Assembly: GCA_023423895.1 (NCBI GenBank) | Contig: JAFAER010000095.1 | Span: 1 to 64,000 of the forward strand | Length of the DNA: 64,000 bases | Reading direction: 5' to 3' | From: Pseudomonadota bacterium | Lineage (GTDB): Bacteria; Myxococcota_A; Polyangia; Polyangiales; Polyangiaceae | The notes under the pieces: model-generated | The model's input: the letters and a program-made list of their open reading frames with translations, nothing else | Told to the model about the DNA's origin: nothing | Databases searched by the model: none | Program-made: the position numbers and the translations under genes | In this document: positions 1 through 8,330 of the stretch, one piece after another | How positions within the stretch are numbered: the first letter of the stretch is position 1 | Layout: every line of letters starts with the position of its first letter

Positions 1-254
1 GTCTCGTAGTAGAGCGCGCGACCGAGCGTGATCTTGTCCTCGGTGAGCGGGTTCGCCTTCGACTCCATCACCGCGGGCAGGGGGCCGAACGCCGCGAGCA
101 GCGATCGATCGATCTCGACGCTCGCAGCGGACGCTGTCGTTCCGGTCGGCGAAACTCCTTCCGGCTGCTGGGTGGTGTTGGGGTAGGCCTTCTTCTTGTC
201 GTCGCATGCAGCAGCGGCCAGGAGAACGAGGAGCACGAGACCACGGTGTTTCAT
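1..254 (-). CDS. Cytochrome c peroxidase/MauG-like lipoprotein, N-terminal part only
   Basis: Only the first 84 codons lie in the window; the gene runs off the left edge. Translation from the ATG at 252-254 gives a hydrophobic signal followed by LLAAAAC, a lipoprotein-type cleavage site, then a short Lys- and Thr-rich spacer. The last visible stretch, NPLTEDKITLGRALYYE, matches the N-terminal motif of di-haem cytochrome c peroxidases of the MauG family (NPLT..KI.LG..L..). The haem-binding CxxCH motifs would lie outside the window and cannot be checked. By family, such proteins reduce peroxide or oxidise a protein substrate on the periplasmic side. The gene follows the membrane protein at 333-1568 on the same strand, so the two may be co-transcribed. 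The lipobox is weak at -3 (Ala). Confidence 0.8.
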   Translation of the reverse strand, partial: MKHRGLVLLVLLAAAACDDKKKAYPNTTQQPEGVSPTGTTASAASVEIDRSLLAAFGPLPAVMESKANPLTEDKITLGRALYYE

Positions 255-332
255 GACGCTGCCCTCATGGGATTTTCGTTTGCGGATCGCATGTGTGTTC
301 CTCGCCGTGCCCCACCATGTTCGTTCCCGGAA

Positions 333-1568
333 TCAGTGCGCATGGTCGTGGTCTCCGTGATGATGTGAAGCGCCACCGTGGTCATCCGAACCACTGTCGT
401 GCGGCCGAGGACCGTCGACGGGCCGCGCGCGGTCTGCCGGGCCGAGCCGCCCGCCGATCGCCTCCTGGTACTTGTGCTGCGCGCCTGCCTGGTAGGCCAC
501 GAGCAAGGCGACGAGGAGCGCGACGAAGGTCACTGCCGAAAGAAGCGCGCGCATCGAGAGTCGCTTCGGCGCAAGAAACGGCGGTCGGTAGCTATGACCC
601 GCGCCTTCCAGAAGAAAGACGACGAGCGCTGCGTGCACCGGCGTGTGCCCCATCACTTCGAGCTTGCCGCCGAAGACGGAGCTCGTGATGAGAAACACGA
701 TCGTGATCGTGAGTGCGAGCGTCCGGCCGAGAAGACCGATGATGAGTAGATGGCCCAGGGAGAGCTCGACGAATGCCGCGCCGACGAGGAAGAAGTCGAG
801 CGTGAGCCCCATCGCGAGCCCCGGGTGCTGTGAGAGCACGTAGAGCGCCCAATCGGGGTAGACGAGCTTCTCGAGCGCGACCCAGAACAGCGAAAAGCCG
901 ACGGTGAGATAGAGCGCGGGCAGACCCAGCCCGCGGATCTTGTCATCCTTGAATCGGCTCACCGTCAGGGTGAACGCGATACCCGGATAGAAGGCGTAGT
1001 CGAGCAGGTGAAAGAGCCCGAAGGAGAACGCTGCGTAGACCCAGAGCACACCCAGGAGCACGCCCGCGGCGGGCACCGTCTGCGGGATGAGGAGGAGCAG
1101 CACGACGCCGAACTGCGCCCACCCGAGCGCGTCGTGCACCGCCGGCAGCTCTGGCGCGAGCAGCGTCCCCGCCTGCCATGCCATCAACATCGTCGCCCCC
1201 GTGCCGACGCGGAGGACGACCCGCGATTCGCCGCGGTACGTCTCGAGCCACGCATCGATGCGCCTCGCGAGCGCCATCGAACGTAGCCACTCGTCGGCGA
1301 CGGCGAGCCCGCCGATCACGACGGTGCTCAGCGCCGCGAGCGCCAGGAACGTCGGTGTCGCTACCTCGGCCAGCGTCCGCGGCGGGTCGGCGTATGTGAA
1401 CTGGCTGAACCACTTCACGTGGGCGTAGGCGAGGGCCGGAGCGAACAGCGCAGCGATCACGAGTGGCAGCCGCAGGCACCGCACCAGAACGAGCCGAGCC
1501 TCGCGATCGAGCATCTCGACTGTGCTAACTGCTTGCGACTTGCCGCGCAACGCGGTGCTCGGGCGCAC
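333..1568 (-). CDS. Polytopic membrane protein with His-rich C-terminal tail
   Basis: A 411-residue protein with roughly eight to ten hydrophobic segments. A signal-like first segment ends in ALAYAHVKWF, and the following segments are interrupted by short charged loops. The last 25 or so residues are rich in His and Asp (HHHGDHDHAH), which suggests metal binding, though this is inference. The arrangement resembles DoxX-like membrane proteins, but I cannot place it in a named family with certainty. The next gene on the same strand, 78 bp downstream, encodes a MauG-like haem peroxidase, so a role in periplasmic redox or metal handling is plausible. The start is uncertain: the codon at 1566-1568 gives an extra N-terminus of 18 residues, whereas the ATG at 1512-1514 gives a shorter and perhaps more natural N-terminus. 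Confidence 0.75.
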   Translation of the reverse strand: MRPSTALRGKSQAVSTVEMLDREARLVLVRCLRLPLVIAALFAPALAYAHVKWFSQFTYADPPRTLAEVATPTFLALAALSTVVIGGLAVADEWLRSMALARRIDAWLETYRGESRVVLRVGTGATMLMAWQAGTLLAPELPAVHDALGWAQFGVVLLLLIPQTVPAAGVLLGVLWVYAAFSFGLFHLLDYAFYPGIAFTLTVSRFKDDKIRGLGLPALYLTVGFSLFWVALEKLVYPDWALYVLSQHPGLAMGLTLDFFLVGAAFVELSLGHLLIIGLLGRTLALTITIVFLITSSVFGGKLEVMGHTPVHAALVVFLLEGAGHSYRPPFLAPKRLSMRALLSAVTFVALLVALLVAYQAGAQHKYQEAIGGRLGPADRARPVDGPRPHDSGSDDHGGASHHHGDHDHAH

Positions 1569-2350
1569 GGCCTGCGGCGACGCCGCGCAGCGCGAGCTGC
1601 GGCTGAGGTCCCTCAGCTTCGCGTGCGGAAGCCATGCGCCCGCCGATCGATGTATCTTCGAGGTACTCCGACCTATTGCGCTGCCTCCTCGAGGATCCGC
1701 CTGTTGTCGATGAGCGCGTGGTGACGGTGTCGCGCTCGATCGGTGCCGCGATTGCGTAGGGCGCAGCTCCTTCTCGAACCGCCTGCTCGGCTCACGGCTT
1801 TGCCGAAGGAGGGAATACGCTATTCGCGCGAGTTCGTCATGCTCGTCGGACCGCCGAACGAAGGCTCGCGATTCGCTCTACAGTCGCCTACTCCCCGTCG
1901 CGAGTCGCGAAGCCTGCCAAGTCCTCGCGGTGTGGACGATGGCCGCGGCTCCGTTCGACGTACGCGCCGAGTCGAGCAAACCTCCGGCGTTCCGTTCGGC
2001 ACTGTTCACGCGCGTTACGTGCGCAATTGGCCTACATGAAGGTCCGGAGTGCCCTGGACGGAGCTTTGTCTCACTCAGCGAAACGCATCGAGAGCCGCCT
2101 AAGAGCGATCGGGAACCCCTCCGGCACGATCTCCCGGAAGTGGTGACACCACGTGAACAGCCAAGCGCCCGAGCCGCGCTGTTACGCCATTTGCACGGGC
2201 CGCTTGATTTGGCGTTGATGACAAATATGACGATTTAAATGTAAAAGTTGGTTTGTTCGAGTAAGGTAAGCGCTGTTGTCGCGGGGTGACGTTGTTGGGC
2301 ACAGCGACGGGTGAAATGTTGACGGCCAAGAGTGGCCGTGGAGGTGGCGC
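1569..2350. other. Intergenic region, no convincing gene; AT-rich island before the next gene
   Basis: About 780 bp lie between a divergently oriented pair of genes. The reading frames that are open here have shuffled composition and no recognisable motif. One short frame, 1634-1759 on the plus strand, reads more like protein and is listed separately. The stretch at about 2205-2262 is distinctly AT-rich for this genome and probably contains the promoter of the lipoprotein gene that starts at 2351, but I could not identify a clear -35/-10 pair. Confidence 0.5.
1634..1759 (+). CDS. Possible 41-residue ORF or gene scrap
   Basis: An ATG frame of 41 codons reads MRPPIDVSSRYSDLLRCLLE and continues to VSRSIGAAIA before TAG. 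A GGAA lies a few bases upstream. The amino acid composition is more protein-like than the other frames of this intergenic region. No family is recognised. It could be the surviving end of a larger gene or chance. Confidence 0.2.
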   Translation: MRPPIDVSSRYSDLLRCLLEDPPVVDERVVTVSRSIGAAIA

Positions 2351-3067
2351 ATGAAACGTGGGCTTGTGGTGCTGTTTATCGTCGGCGCGGCAGTTGGCTC
2401 GGCGGCCTGCTCTCAGGAGGTTGCTGACGCCGAGAACTTGGAGGTCGGACAGACGAGTCAGGCGTTTACGGAGAATAATTGCACATATCGAAGCATCTCG
2501 GCTCCTTACAACGGTGCGACCGTTTCGGCACTGACGACGACAAATCAGTGCGGGCTTAATGCTTCTTCGGTGGACGGAAGCTACCAGTACTCGAACTGCA
2601 CGAATACCTATTTGCTTCAGGTGGATTCGTCTAGCTTTCAAGATGTGAAGGTCAACGTGCACCCCCAGTTGCTTCCGACGACTGAGGCGGATTGTATTAA
2701 TACTTGGGTAAAGTTTCGGCTCAGCGGCAACGATGCCACCGAATCGAACTACAACTGGGGCGCGACCACGGCCGGCTCGGCTGGTGAGGTTGTGAGTGTG
2801 CGTGGCGTCTGGCATCCGGCGTCTCCCCCATTCCTTCCTGCCTACTGCGAGCTCGGGCCCGAGAGAAACGTCAATCTTCTTACGTTTGCAAAAGATGGTA
2901 CGCGTAACATCGCGGTCAATGACTTCCGTGTCATCGCACAGGTGTACAGGACAACTTCCTTTGGAAACTTGTATCTTCCGCTAACGATCAACCTCAGCCG
3001 CACGAGCGCGATCTGCCAGGGGTTCACGGGCGATCCCCCGCTGGCGGAGGAAGACGTGCAGCTCTAG
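2351..3067 (+). CDS. Secreted lipoprotein of unknown function, low-GC codon usage
   Basis: A 238-residue protein with a clear signal peptide and lipobox (VGSAAC, Cys 20) and a strong GGAGGT ribosome-binding site at about 2340-2345, which fixes the start. The mature part is rich in Ser, Thr, Asn and Tyr with several Cys, as in small beta-rich secreted proteins. An SQAF segment near residue 35 recalls the short propeptide-like segment seen after the anchor in other Polyangia lipoproteins; that is an impression only. Codons ending in A or T are far more frequent than in neighbouring genes, and the region just upstream is AT-rich, so this gene may be a recent acquisition. The RCC1 lipoprotein gene follows after 12 bp and is probably co-transcribed. 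No function can be assigned. Confidence 0.85.
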   Translation: MKRGLVVLFIVGAAVGSAACSQEVADAENLEVGQTSQAFTENNCTYRSISAPYNGATVSALTTTNQCGLNASSVDGSYQYSNCTNTYLLQVDSSSFQDVKVNVHPQLLPTTEADCINTWVKFRLSGNDATESNYNWGATTAGSAGEVVSVRGVWHPASPPFLPAYCELGPERNVNLLTFAKDGTRNIAVNDFRVIAQVYRTTSFGNLYLPLTINLSRTSAICQGFTGDPPLAEEDVQL

Positions 3068-3079
3068 AATGAGAGCGAA

Positions 3080-4321
3080 ATGACCGCGAGCAGCTCCTGT
3101 CGGGTGGCACTGGTCACGTCGATCGCCGTCGGAACGGCGGTCGGCGGGTGGGCGTGCGCCCTCGGCGATGCGTCGAGCGCCTCAGCCCCTTGCGGCGATG
3201 ACGCGGGGCCCGACGCCCGACAGGACGCTGCGGTCATGGGCACGACGAGCCCGCCTGGTCGCGTGCTTCAGCTGGCGGTGGATGGTGCTGGAAGCACCTG
3301 TGCTCTTCTCGAGGCCGGTCGCGTCTTCTGTTGGGGGCGGCAGCTGGGAGACGGGCAGTTCTTGTCGGACGAGGCGCGACTACCAATTTCCACGCAGCCA
3401 CGAGAGATTCCAGAGCTCGCAGGTACCCTGCAGCTTTCCATGAACTGGGGACATGCTTGTGCGCTTGGAGGCGACCACCGAATTCGATGCTGGGGATGGC
3501 CGCTGGACCACGAATTTCCTCCTTGGTCATCACCTCGGCTGGAACCGTTCGACATCGGCGCTGAAGGGGCGCAGCGGGTCGGCGTGGATTTCTTTCATCT
3601 GTGCTGGTTGGACGAAACCCATCGGGTGATGTGTTGGGGCGTAAACTTCTACCTGGCGGCTCATCCCGACATTCAATGGGATGAGGAGCACAATTCGCTC
3701 GTGCTGACCCCAATGGCGGTTCCGGGGCTTGGTCCCGCCATCGACATTTCGGTTGGTGGGACGACCTGCGCGTTACTGATGGACCGGACGGTGAAGTGTT
3801 GGGGCGGGCTGCTGGGGTCGGCTCCTGGCTTTGCGGACTATCGACCCGCTCTGATTCCTGACCTCACCGATGTCGTCGCCATCCATCCGGCGGCAGGGCT
3901 CTCCGCGCTGCGTGCCGACAGCAGCACGGCTGTGCTTGCAGGGTGGGGATGGAACGTGAACCCGCAAAGAAACCAAGCGGCCGTTCGTACCCGACGTGGA
4001 GCGAGACAGATTACTGGGCCGAGCTCGGGAAGTGGCAGTCTTGTCGTGATGAATGATGGGTATCTTGACTTTGATCCTTATGTTGCGATTGGGGATCCGG
4101 AGGACACTCGGGATGGTGGGCTCTCTGGTCGAAACTACATGTCGGAAGCAGATGTGGTCTATGCGGCTCCAGCAGCGGACTATGCTTGTGTCCTCACGAG
4201 GGCCAACGTAGTTGAGTGCGTTGGCGATAACTCTCGCGGTCAGCTTGGGGATGGGACCACGACCAGCCGCGCCCGATTCGTGCCCGTTCTGTGGCCCAAT
4301 ACGAGCCCGGATGATCCCTGA
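3080..4321 (+). CDS. RCC1-repeat (beta-propeller) secreted protein
   Basis: A 413-residue protein with an N-terminal signal and a weak lipobox-like site ending at Cys 26 (GGWAC), then an Asp/Ala spacer. From about residue 60 it carries RCC1-type repeats whose core is C.L....V.CWG, for example GSTCALLEAGRVFCWGRQLG, HACALGGDHRIRCWGW and TTCALLMDRTVKCWGG, ending with VECVGDNSRGQLGDGTTT. These repeats build a seven-bladed propeller. In Polyangia such proteins are cell-surface lipoproteins of unknown ligand. The gene is 12 bp behind the low-GC lipoprotein gene. It is a paralogue-type relative of the RCC1 protein at 10147-11577 but is not closely similar to it. Confidence 0.85.
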   Translation: MTASSSCRVALVTSIAVGTAVGGWACALGDASSASAPCGDDAGPDARQDAAVMGTTSPPGRVLQLAVDGAGSTCALLEAGRVFCWGRQLGDGQFLSDEARLPISTQPREIPELAGTLQLSMNWGHACALGGDHRIRCWGWPLDHEFPPWSSPRLEPFDIGAEGAQRVGVDFFHLCWLDETHRVMCWGVNFYLAAHPDIQWDEEHNSLVLTPMAVPGLGPAIDISVGGTTCALLMDRTVKCWGGLLGSAPGFADYRPALIPDLTDVVAIHPAAGLSALRADSSTAVLAGWGWNVNPQRNQAAVRTRRGARQITGPSSGSGSLVVMNDGYLDFDPYVAIGDPEDTRDGGLSGRNYMSEADVVYAAPAADYACVLTRANVVECVGDNSRGQLGDGTTTSRARFVPVLWPNTSPDDP

Positions 4322-4667
4322 GGATCCTCCGGCCGGTTGCCGCGCGCCGCGCTGCGCGCGCCACTACGAAAGAAGCTCCCCGGCGCGATAGACCCACTGT
4401 CAGGATTCCGGCTCGCGCGAGCTTCGACCGCGCCCTCACACATTCGTCCGGCTCGCGCGGGACCAGCGATGGCGTGCTCTCCGCGCGCGGGAGCCTGCTG
4501 CGCGTCGACTCTCGAGCGGCGTCTCGTTGCGATGTGGGCGATGACTTCACGATCCTCCGGCGGGCGGCTCTGTGAGCATCGACGCGAAAGAGTGATCAAA
4601 GGGAAGTCGAGGAGAGATCGCTGATCCACCGGAAGCCGTCAGGCCTCCGGCTCCAGCGAGCGACTCC
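4322..4667 (+). other. Intergenic region, nothing recognised
   Basis: About 345 bp between two plus-strand genes. I see no gene, terminator or clear operator. The string GATCCTCCGGC occurs twice (near 4322 and 4551), which is too little to call a repeat family. The promoter of the ankyrin-repeat gene should lie here. Confidence 0.4.
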
Positions 4668-7031
4668 ATGAAATCGAAACGAGCAGCCGGAACCCGCGCG
4701 TCCACGACGAAACCTTCGCCTGCGGACCTCAAAGCGCTGATGCGAGCGATCGAGCTTGGTCTCGAGTCGAAGGTGAACGCCGCACTGGCGAAGTGTCCGA
4801 GCGTCAACGTCGTCGTTCCGATGAGGTATGGCGGAACGACCACGCCGTTGCGTCAGGCGGTCCGAAGCTCGAACCGGGCGATCGTCGCGGCGCTGCTCGG
4901 CGCCGGAGCGGACGCCTTGCAGGTCGACGAGGACGCCCGGACGGTCCTGCACGACGTGAGGGACGCAACCGTCGCAGCGTTGCTCGTTCGGGCCGGGGCC
5001 GACCCCAACGCCCGGGACGCCTCCGAGCGGACGCCGCTCCACGATGCGGTGGACAACGTCGACGTCACTCGCTTCCTCCTCGCCGAGGGCGCGGACGTGG
5101 ATGCGAAAGACGAGAAGGGGCGCACTCCCTATGTCCTCTCCTCGAACCATGAGGTCAGGGCCGTGCTTCGCGAATATGGCTCGAAGGGACTTCCGATTGC
5201 GGAAGGTCGGATTCTGTCACCCAAGAAGTCGCGCAAAGCGGCAAATGAGTCGAGGGTGAACCGCGGCGCGCTCGGTGTCGACGCGCTCGGGAACGTCTGG
5301 ATGGGCGGGAACGGTACGATCGGGTGCTTCGATGGCAAGGCGCTCACTCGCTTCGACTTCGAGGAGAGCTTTTCGGTCGACGCGGTCGCGTCGGGACCGA
5401 AAGGGACTGTCTACTTCGCGACCAACTGGGGCCTCGTCACGGTGGTCGACGGCAAGTGGCGCCTCTTTGGTTCGGAGGACTCGGAGATCCACGACAGCCA
5501 TCTGACCGACATGTTCGTGGACGGGCGCGGTCGTGCGCACGTCCTCGGCTACGAGAGCGAGAGGACGGTCGATCGCACGATCTCCGTGTTCGATGGAAAG
5601 CGGTTTTTGCATATGAAGGCAGGCTCGGGGATCCCGGAGGGCCTCGAGCTCACCTGCCTCGCGTTCGACGAGGAGGATCGGCCGATCTTCGGTACGGCGA
5701 ACGGGGTCGTCTGGTCCGACGGCAAGACCTGGGCTGTCAAAGGCAAGCTTGGCAGGGCGAGCGAGGTGCGAACGCTGACCGCCTCCGGTGATGTGCTCTG
5801 GGTCGGGAGCCGGGACGGCGTGTATCGCCTCCGGGGCACCGAGGAAGAACGATTCGAGACGAACGGCCAGGTGTCCGTGGCATGCAGGGCGGGCGACGCC
5901 TTGTGGGTCGGGCTCTCGTATGGGGGTCTCCTTCGCATCGACGACAGCGGCGCGCGGACGGAGTACAAGGCCGCGAGCTCGGCGCTGCCGAACGACGACG
6001 TCGATGGTCTGGCACTCGGCGCAGACGGCACGGTTTGGATCGCGGCGGGCGGCAAGATCGCCTGGGTGCGCGACGGCGTCCTCTGCGCGTTCGACGGTAC
6101 CGCGCCGACGTCGGCCGGCGCCGCGTCGCCTGTGCCGAAGCCGGAGCCCGTCGCCGCGGCCCGGCCGAAGAAGCGCAAGCTCGCGCCGATCCCGAAGGTG
6201 CCTTTCGTCCCGCTCGCGAAGCTCCCGAAGTTCGTCGTCGACGGCGTGCGGAGCACGAAGCTCGAAGGGGTCGCTCCCGAAGCGCTGCTCCGCTTCGTCC
6301 GGCCCGCGATCGGATTCCAGATCGGCAAGGCGACGCCGAAGGCTGGCGCGCCGGTCGGGAGCTCGAAGCTCGGAGGCCGCCCCGACTTGCCGGACGGCGT
6401 CGCGTGGCCGACCTACGAGGATGACGAAGACCGGATGTTGCCATTCTTGCTGCAGGTGAATATCGGCGATATCGCCAAGCTCGATGTCGAAGGGCTATTG
6501 CCGAAGAAGGGCCTTCTTTCGTTCTTCGCGGAGACGATTCCGGACGAGCTCGAGCAGGCAAAGGTGATCTACAGCGACGGCGCCAAGCGACGAAAGCGTC
6601 GTGATTGGCCGGAGGACCTCGTCGATCGCAAAGCCGAGGTCGACTTCGTCGCGCAGCTGCCCGAGCGCACGCTCTCGTTCTACGCGATCTGGACGCTCCC
6701 CTCGTTCGAGTACCTCGAAACGTTCGCGGAGCTCGGCGAGGCCGACCGGGAAGCGCTGCACGGCATCGATGCCGTGCTCCGCTCGAAGGCTCCGAAGCGC
6801 GCGTCGACCACACGTCTCCTCGGATGGCCGAACAATCTTCAGGGCGAGATCATCACCTCTCCGAAGCAGATCGTGCTTCTCCAGCTCGATTGCAGCATGT
6901 CGGCGCCGAACGGCGCCATCTCGACGATGTTCAGCCAGTGGGGCGACGGGCTCGTCCACTTCGTGGTGGGGCAAGACGATCTCGCGAAGCGGAAGCTCGG
7001 CAAGGCCGCGGCGATGCTCGCGTATACGTGA
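4668..7031 (+). CDS. Ankyrin repeat - beta-propeller - YwqG-like (DUF1963) fusion protein
   Basis: A 787-residue protein without signal peptide, so probably cytoplasmic. Residues about 20-175 form four to five ankyrin repeats (GADPNARDASERTPLHDAV, EGADVDAKDEKGRTPYVL). Residues about 195-476 form a propeller of the two-component-regulator type with repeats such as LGNVWMGGNG and DGTVWIAAGGKIAWV. A Pro/Ala/Lys-rich linker (about 477-520) leads to a C-terminal domain (about 530-787) with the DUF1963/YwqG signature KLGGRPDLPDGVAWP followed by LPFLLQVNIGDIAKL and a final FSQWGDGLVHFVV. All three parts are interaction modules; no catalytic motif is seen. YwqG-like domains occur in proteins of unknown role, some in polymorphic-toxin immunity contexts, but there is no toxin gene beside this one. 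The start ATG lacks an obvious ribosome-binding site. Confidence 0.85.
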   Translation: MKSKRAAGTRASTTKPSPADLKALMRAIELGLESKVNAALAKCPSVNVVVPMRYGGTTTPLRQAVRSSNRAIVAALLGAGADALQVDEDARTVLHDVRDATVAALLVRAGADPNARDASERTPLHDAVDNVDVTRFLLAEGADVDAKDEKGRTPYVLSSNHEVRAVLREYGSKGLPIAEGRILSPKKSRKAANESRVNRGALGVDALGNVWMGGNGTIGCFDGKALTRFDFEESFSVDAVASGPKGTVYFATNWGLVTVVDGKWRLFGSEDSEIHDSHLTDMFVDGRGRAHVLGYESERTVDRTISVFDGKRFLHMKAGSGIPEGLELTCLAFDEEDRPIFGTANGVVWSDGKTWAVKGKLGRASEVRTLTASGDVLWVGSRDGVYRLRGTEEERFETNGQVSVACRAGDALWVGLSYGGLLRIDDSGARTEYKAASSALPNDDVDGLALGADGTVWIAAGGKIAWVRDGVLCAFDGTAPTSAGAASPVPKPEPVAAARPKKRKLAPIPKVPFVPLAKLPKFVVDGVRSTKLEGVAPEALLRFVRPAIGFQIGKATPKAGAPVGSSKLGGRPDLPDGVAWPTYEDDEDRMLPFLLQVNIGDIAKLDVEGLLPKKGLLSFFAETIPDELEQAKVIYSDGAKRRKRRDWPEDLVDRKAEVDFVAQLPERTLSFYAIWTLPSFEYLETFAELGEADREALHGIDAVLRSKAPKRASTTRLLGWPNNLQGEIITSPKQIVLLQLDCSMSAPNGAISTMFSQWGDGLVHFVVGQDDLAKRKLGKAAAMLAYT

Positions 7032-7289
7032 GCTCGCTGCCGGGCCATCTCAAGCGCACGAAGCCTAGGCCGTAGGCCGAGCACATCGAAGCAGGCCGTG
7101 CGGAGCCCGTCTTCAGCACGCCCACGGAAGACGAGCCAGAGCACGACGAGTACCTCGGGCGCGCCCGCGCCGAATGCCGGCCGGTGGGGGAGGGCCGTGT
7201 GGATCCCGAGACGTGGTGCCTTCGCATCTGCGCGCGGGTGAGGCGAGGATCCCGTCCGGCAGGCTCGACGTGATCTACACTGACGGTCG

Positions 7290-8330
7290 ATGATGCGGAG
7301 GATCAGCGCGGCTCTCAGCGGTGCCGTGCTCGTGTTCTTCGCCGAGCCACGTGACGCCCAGGCTGCGCCCGTGCTTCACATTCAGTGGCCGACGGTGCCG
7401 GGCTGCCCGGCCTCGCCGGTCGTCGTGCAGCACGCGCGCACGGCGATCGCGCAGGCGAAGAACGTCGACGACGTGCTGGCGATCGCCGAGGTCACCCCGC
7501 CCGCGTCGCAAGGCGGGCCGTGGCAGCTCCACGTGCGCACCCGGACGATACGCGGAGGGGGAGAGCGCACCCTCGAGGGAGCGAGCTGTGACGCTCTCGC
7601 GCGGGCCGCAGGCCTCCTCGTGGCCCTCGCGGCGCTTCGCACCCGATCTCCCGCGCCGGACGAGCACATGGACGAAATCGCACCCGAGCCCGATCGCGTG
7701 GACGAGCTCGAAGCGTTCGTTGCGCCGCTCTCCCCGCCCGCGGCGACGGAACCCGTGCCTGAGCCACGTGCGGCGGAGCGCGCGACGAGCAGCGACGCGC
7801 GTTTCGTGCCGAGCGCCGGGATCGGCGTCGCGGTCGGGCTGTTGCCACGCATCGGCGTCGGACCGAACGTGACGCTGGGCTACGAAGCGAGCTGGCTGCG
7901 CGTGCGACTCGGCTTCCGTGCCCTGATCCCGCAAGAGGAGGCGCGTGCGGAGGGGCTCGGAGCCGAGCTCACGTCGTTCGGCGCGACGGGGGAAGCTTGT
8001 GGTCGCCTTCCTCTCCTCGACCGTTTTCTCGACCGTCTTCGAACGAAGGCGCACGCGTGCGTCGGCGCGGCGGTCGACGACATCCGCGCGAGCGGCTTCG
8101 GGGGCCCGCAGACGTTCGATGTCCACCGCACGGCCATGATGGTCTTCGGCGGCGTCGCGGCCGAGTGGGCTCTGGGGAGCATGTATCGCGTCGGCGTCGA
8201 TGTCCGTGCCGGCGGTTCACCGGTGCGCCCGAGATTCTTGGTCGACTCCGTACGAGCCGGCGAGCGCGAGCTTCATCGCCCGTCCGCGCTCAGGGCGGAA
8301 GGAACGTTGATGTTCGGCCTGGTGTTCTAG
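7290..8330 (+). CDS. Secreted/outer-membrane protein with C-terminal barrel-like domain
   Basis: A 346-residue protein with a cleavable-type signal ending at DAQAAP. Residues about 25-130 resemble the N-terminal small domain seen in Polyangia envelope proteins (bacterial-enzyme-rank-like HIQWPTVPGCP and a single Cys pair). A Pro/Glu-rich linker at about 135-165 follows, and the last 175 residues alternate hydrophobic and polar residues and end in MFGLVF, the C-terminal Phe expected of an outer-membrane barrel. Function unknown. It converges on the IgGFc-binding gene: the two stop codons share the sequence CTAG at 8327-8330, leaving no room for separate terminators. Confidence 0.75.
   Translation: MMRRISAALSGAVLVFFAEPRDAQAAPVLHIQWPTVPGCPASPVVVQHARTAIAQAKNVDDVLAIAEVTPPASQGGPWQLHVRTRTIRGGGERTLEGASCDALARAAGLLVALAALRTRSPAPDEHMDEIAPEPDRVDELEAFVAPLSPPAATEPVPEPRAAERATSSDARFVPSAGIGVAVGLLPRIGVGPNVTLGYEASWLRVRLGFRALIPQEEARAEGLGAELTSFGATGEACGRLPLLDRFLDRLRTKAHACVGAAVDDIRASGFGGPQTFDVHRTAMMVFGGVAAEWALGSMYRVGVDVRAGGSPVRPRFLVDSVRAGERELHRPSALRAEGTLMFGLVF

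Noticed and set aside
2099..2815. Minus-strand 238-codon frame opposite the lipoprotein gene at 2351
   Set aside because: The plus-strand gene has a signal peptide, lipobox and ribosome-binding site; the antisense frame has none.
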